DNA of 7,663 nucleotides, from the NCBI GenBank assembly GCA_031273405.1, contig JAISRW010000161.1, positions 1 to 7,663 of the forward strand, read 5' to 3'. The position numbers were made by a program, and so were the translations under genes. Position 1 is the first letter of the stretch. Each line of letters begins with the position of its first letter. A model generated the notes under the pieces. It ran no database searches. It was not told the DNA's origin and saw only the letters and a program-made list of their open reading frames with translations. Below, one piece after another: positions 5,754 to 7,663 of this stretch. This stretch comes from Treponema sp. (GTDB lineage: Bacteria; Spirochaetota; Spirochaetia; Treponematales; Breznakiellaceae).

Positions 5754-6743
5754 TCAGTTGACGCTCAAAGGCGTGACCCTGTTTATGATATTGACCTTCG
5801 CGCCGTCGTCCAGCAGGGTCTGGCCGCTGACAATAATATCATCATCCGGCGAAAGGCCCTGCCGGACTTCCATGATCCCGTCGATGATGATCCCCGGAAC
5901 GATGATTCTTTTCCGGGCCGCATAGGCGCCGGGGTTTTCGGGATCCGCCTCGGCGACAAACACATAATCCTCGCCGAAGCGCTGGATCAGGGCCGAATGG
6001 GGGATCTTGACGATGCCGGCTTTCTGCTCGGTGATGACCTTTACCTTGGCGAACATCCCCGCCTTGAGCCGGGAGGCTGAATTGTCCACCCTCACTTTGA
6101 TTTCCATGGTTCTGGAAGCGGGATCAACCGTGGGGCTGATCTCGGAAACCCTGCCCTGGAACAGTTCCCCCGGCCAGGCGTCCAGGCTGATTTCGCAAAG
6201 CTGGCGCAGGCTTATCCTGGAGATAAACCGCTCCGAAACATAGAGGTGGATCTCCAGGCCGCCGGACGCGGCGCTGCCGCCGGAAATCCGGGCCAGGGGA
6301 ACCTGCTGGCTCACCGTCATCCCCAACTGGGCCGGGAGGGCCACGACAGTGCCGGAGATCGGGGCTTTTACCTCGCTTTCCACATATTCCATCCCCGGCC
6401 GGGAAGGGTCAACAAGGGCGATGACATCGCCCTTGTTGACCCAGTTCCCCACCGAGACCAGGAGCCGGCTCACCTTGCCGGCGGCGTCGGAATAGGCGTC
6501 GACAGTGGAGGCGGCGATAATATCCCCGGACAGCATGAGATAGTCCCGAATCTGCCCCTTTACCGCGGACATGGTGTTCACCGCGAAAACCGGCGTTTGG
6601 GGAACCGGGGGCTCGCCCTGGTTCAAGAGCTTGCCGTAGGCGTCTTTGATGCGCTGGCAGCCTGAGAGGGAAAGCAGCGCCGCCGCCAAAATTCCGGCGG
6701 CCGCGGCTCTTCGGGAAAAAACTGTCCTTTTCAATTTAGTCAT
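5754..6743 (-). CDS. RND periplasmic adaptor (membrane fusion) lipoprotein lacking the helical hairpin
   Basis: This 329-residue protein bridges the permease and the outer-membrane channel. A basic N-terminus and hydrophobic stretch end in the lipobox LSGC with Cys29, followed by Gln30, so it should be a lipid-anchored periplasmic protein. A lipoyl/biotinyl-like domain is formed by residues about 82-113 (VDAYSDAAGKVSRLLVSVGN, then GDVIALVDP) and 121-155 (VESEVKAPISGTVVALPAQL). Only about eight residues (SRPGMEYV) separate the two halves, so the long alpha-helical hairpin that usually lies there is absent. A beta-barrel domain follows at about 163-238 (with DPASRTMEIKVRVDN and LKAGMFAKVKV), then a membrane-proximal domain at 240-325. 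The ATG at 6743 overlaps the stop of the TolC-family gene (ATGA) and has AGGAG six bases upstream. Borrelia BesA is a known hairpin-less adaptor of similar type. No sign of deletion damage: both lipoyl halves are intact and in frame. Confidence 0.93.
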   Translation of the reverse strand: MTKLKRTVFSRRAAAAGILAAALLSLSGCQRIKDAYGKLLNQGEPPVPQTPVFAVNTMSAVKGQIRDYLMLSGDIIAASTVDAYSDAAGKVSRLLVSVGNWVNKGDVIALVDPSRPGMEYVESEVKAPISGTVVALPAQLGMTVSQQVPLARISGGSAASGGLEIHLYVSERFISRISLRQLCEISLDAWPGELFQGRVSEISPTVDPASRTMEIKVRVDNSASRLKAGMFAKVKVITEQKAGIVKIPHSALIQRFGEDYVFVAEADPENPGAYAARKRIIVPGIIIDGIMEVRQGLSPDDDIIVSGQTLLDDGAKVNIINRVTPLSVN

Positions 6744-7663
6744 TTCTCACTCCTGGAACTGAGGGTTCCGAAAGGAACCCCTATGGCATATTCAAGATCG
6801 ATCAGATCGTTCAAGTAATCAAATTGCTGGGTCAAAAGCTGGAGCCGCGCCTGTTCGAGGGAAAGCTCGGCGTTCCGGACTTCCAGCAGATCCTGCAAGC
6901 CCGCCTGGTAGGCTTCCTCGGTAAGCCGGTAGGACTGCTCCGCCAGGTCCACGGTCATGCGCTGGGCTTCCGCGGTGGTCCTGATTTTTTCCAGGGAATT
7001 CACCTTGGTGTAAATCTCTATCTCCGTTTCCCGGAGGGTCTTGGCAAGGCGTATATTGAGGCTCCTTAGCTGGTTTTCCGCATCCTTAAGGGCCTGGCCC
7101 TCTTTGGTGAAGGGGAAAAAGCCGTTCAGGTTCATCGACAGGGTGAGGGAAAAGGCGCCGGACTTGGTCCAGTTGTCCCTGTTAAACCAACTCTCCTTCC
7201 AGGGGTCCAGGGCGGGACTAAACGCGGGGGCCACATTCCAGTTTATCGCAAGAGAGGGGGTATAAAGCTGGATGGCCTGGGCTTTGCGGGCGCTCTGGAG
7301 AACCTGTATATTTTTCTGCAGCGCGAGAATGTCGGGCTTTCCCGCGGCGGCTTTGGAAATAAGCTCCGCCACATCCGCGGAGATAAAAAATTCCCCCGTA
7401 TCTATGGGGTCCAGCTCGAACTCCGTATCATAGGGCAGCCCCAGGGTCATGGCAAAATTGGCCATGAGGTTTTTCAGGTTATTGTCCATCTCGTTGATGG
7501 TGGGCTTCATGGTTTCTACCGCCACCTGGGCCTGGAGCCAGGTGAGCCGGGGGGCAAGGCCGGCCCTGAAGTTTTCTTCCGCCGTGGCGGCCCGGCGCTG
7601 GGTGTTGGCGTACGTTTCCCGCAGGAGCGCGGCGTTGGCCTGGACTTGGAGGATTCTGTTGTA
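6740..7663 (-). CDS. TolC-family outer-membrane efflux protein, N-terminus cut by right window edge
   Basis: The visible 307 residues are the C-terminal two-thirds or so of an outer-membrane factor that forms the exit duct of the pump. The frame is open to the window edge, so the signal peptide and true start lie outside; a GTG at 7525 is internal and should not be taken as the start. Fragment residues 1-80 (beginning YNRILQVQAN, with EENFRAGLAPRLTWLQAQVAVETM and MTLGLPYD) are the end of the first coiled-coil helix pair. Residues about 125-185 contain beta-strand-like stretches (SLAINWNVAPAF, GAFSLTLSMNLNGFFPF). The second repeat runs from about 190 to 300, with the diagnostic EEAYQAGLQDLLEVRNAELSLEQARLQLL followed by YLNDLIDLEYAIGVPFG. 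Its stop overlaps the start of the adaptor gene by four bases, so the three pump components are translationally linked. Substrate specificity cannot be inferred from this component. Confidence 0.93.
   Translation of the reverse strand, partial: YNRILQVQANAALLRETYANTQRRAATAEENFRAGLAPRLTWLQAQVAVETMKPTINEMDNNLKNLMANFAMTLGLPYDTEFELDPIDTGEFFISADVAELISKAAAGKPDILALQKNIQVLQSARKAQAIQLYTPSLAINWNVAPAFSPALDPWKESWFNRDNWTKSGAFSLTLSMNLNGFFPFTKEGQALKDAENQLRSLNIRLAKTLRETEIEIYTKVNSLEKIRTTAEAQRMTVDLAEQSYRLTEEAYQAGLQDLLEVRNAELSLEQARLQLLTQQFDYLNDLIDLEYAIGVPFGTLSSRSEK

Overview
All six recognisable genes in this window lie on the minus strand and are densely packed, so the window is best read from right to left. 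The composition is GC-rich (I estimate mid to high fifties percent, not counted exactly). The genes point to a diderm bacterium, because there is a TolC-type outer-membrane channel, a lipoprotein adaptor and an RND pump. Two traits suggest a spirochete, perhaps a high-GC Treponema-like lineage: the adaptor has no alpha-helical hairpin, as described for Borrelia BesA, and the gene set resembles treponemal efflux clusters. The taxonomic call is inference only.

Region 1 (7663 to 2165) is the end of a tripartite efflux operon. It reads TolC-family outer-membrane factor (5' end cut off by the window edge), periplasmic adaptor lipoprotein, AcrB-type RND permease of 1092 residues, and a 97-residue PII-like protein that resembles the PG0541-type transporter-associated family. 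The junctions are a 4-base ATGA overlap, a 20-base gap and a second 4-base ATGA overlap. The four genes are therefore very probably co-transcribed and translationally coupled, from a promoter beyond the right edge.

Region 2 (2164 to 2020) is the only real intergenic space. It holds a possible weak terminator for the efflux operon, a run of nine G within a G-rich block, and a good sigma-70-type promoter whose predicted start falls within a base or two of the next start codon.

Region 3 (2019 to 1) is an nfeD-floA pair: a full-length NfeD membrane serine protease with its C-terminal NfeD domain, followed 28 bases later by the N-terminal half of the flotillin-like protein FloA, cut by the left edge. 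In Bacillus these two partners act in membrane microdomain organisation.

The families are known. The less ordinary points are the small PII-like protein coupled to the pump, the hairpin-less adaptor, the non-AcrB proton-relay residues, the Ala-rich cytoplasmic tail of the pump, and the leaderless-looking nfeD promoter next to a poly-G tract. I found no RNA gene, CRISPR array, insertion sequence, phage gene or attachment site.
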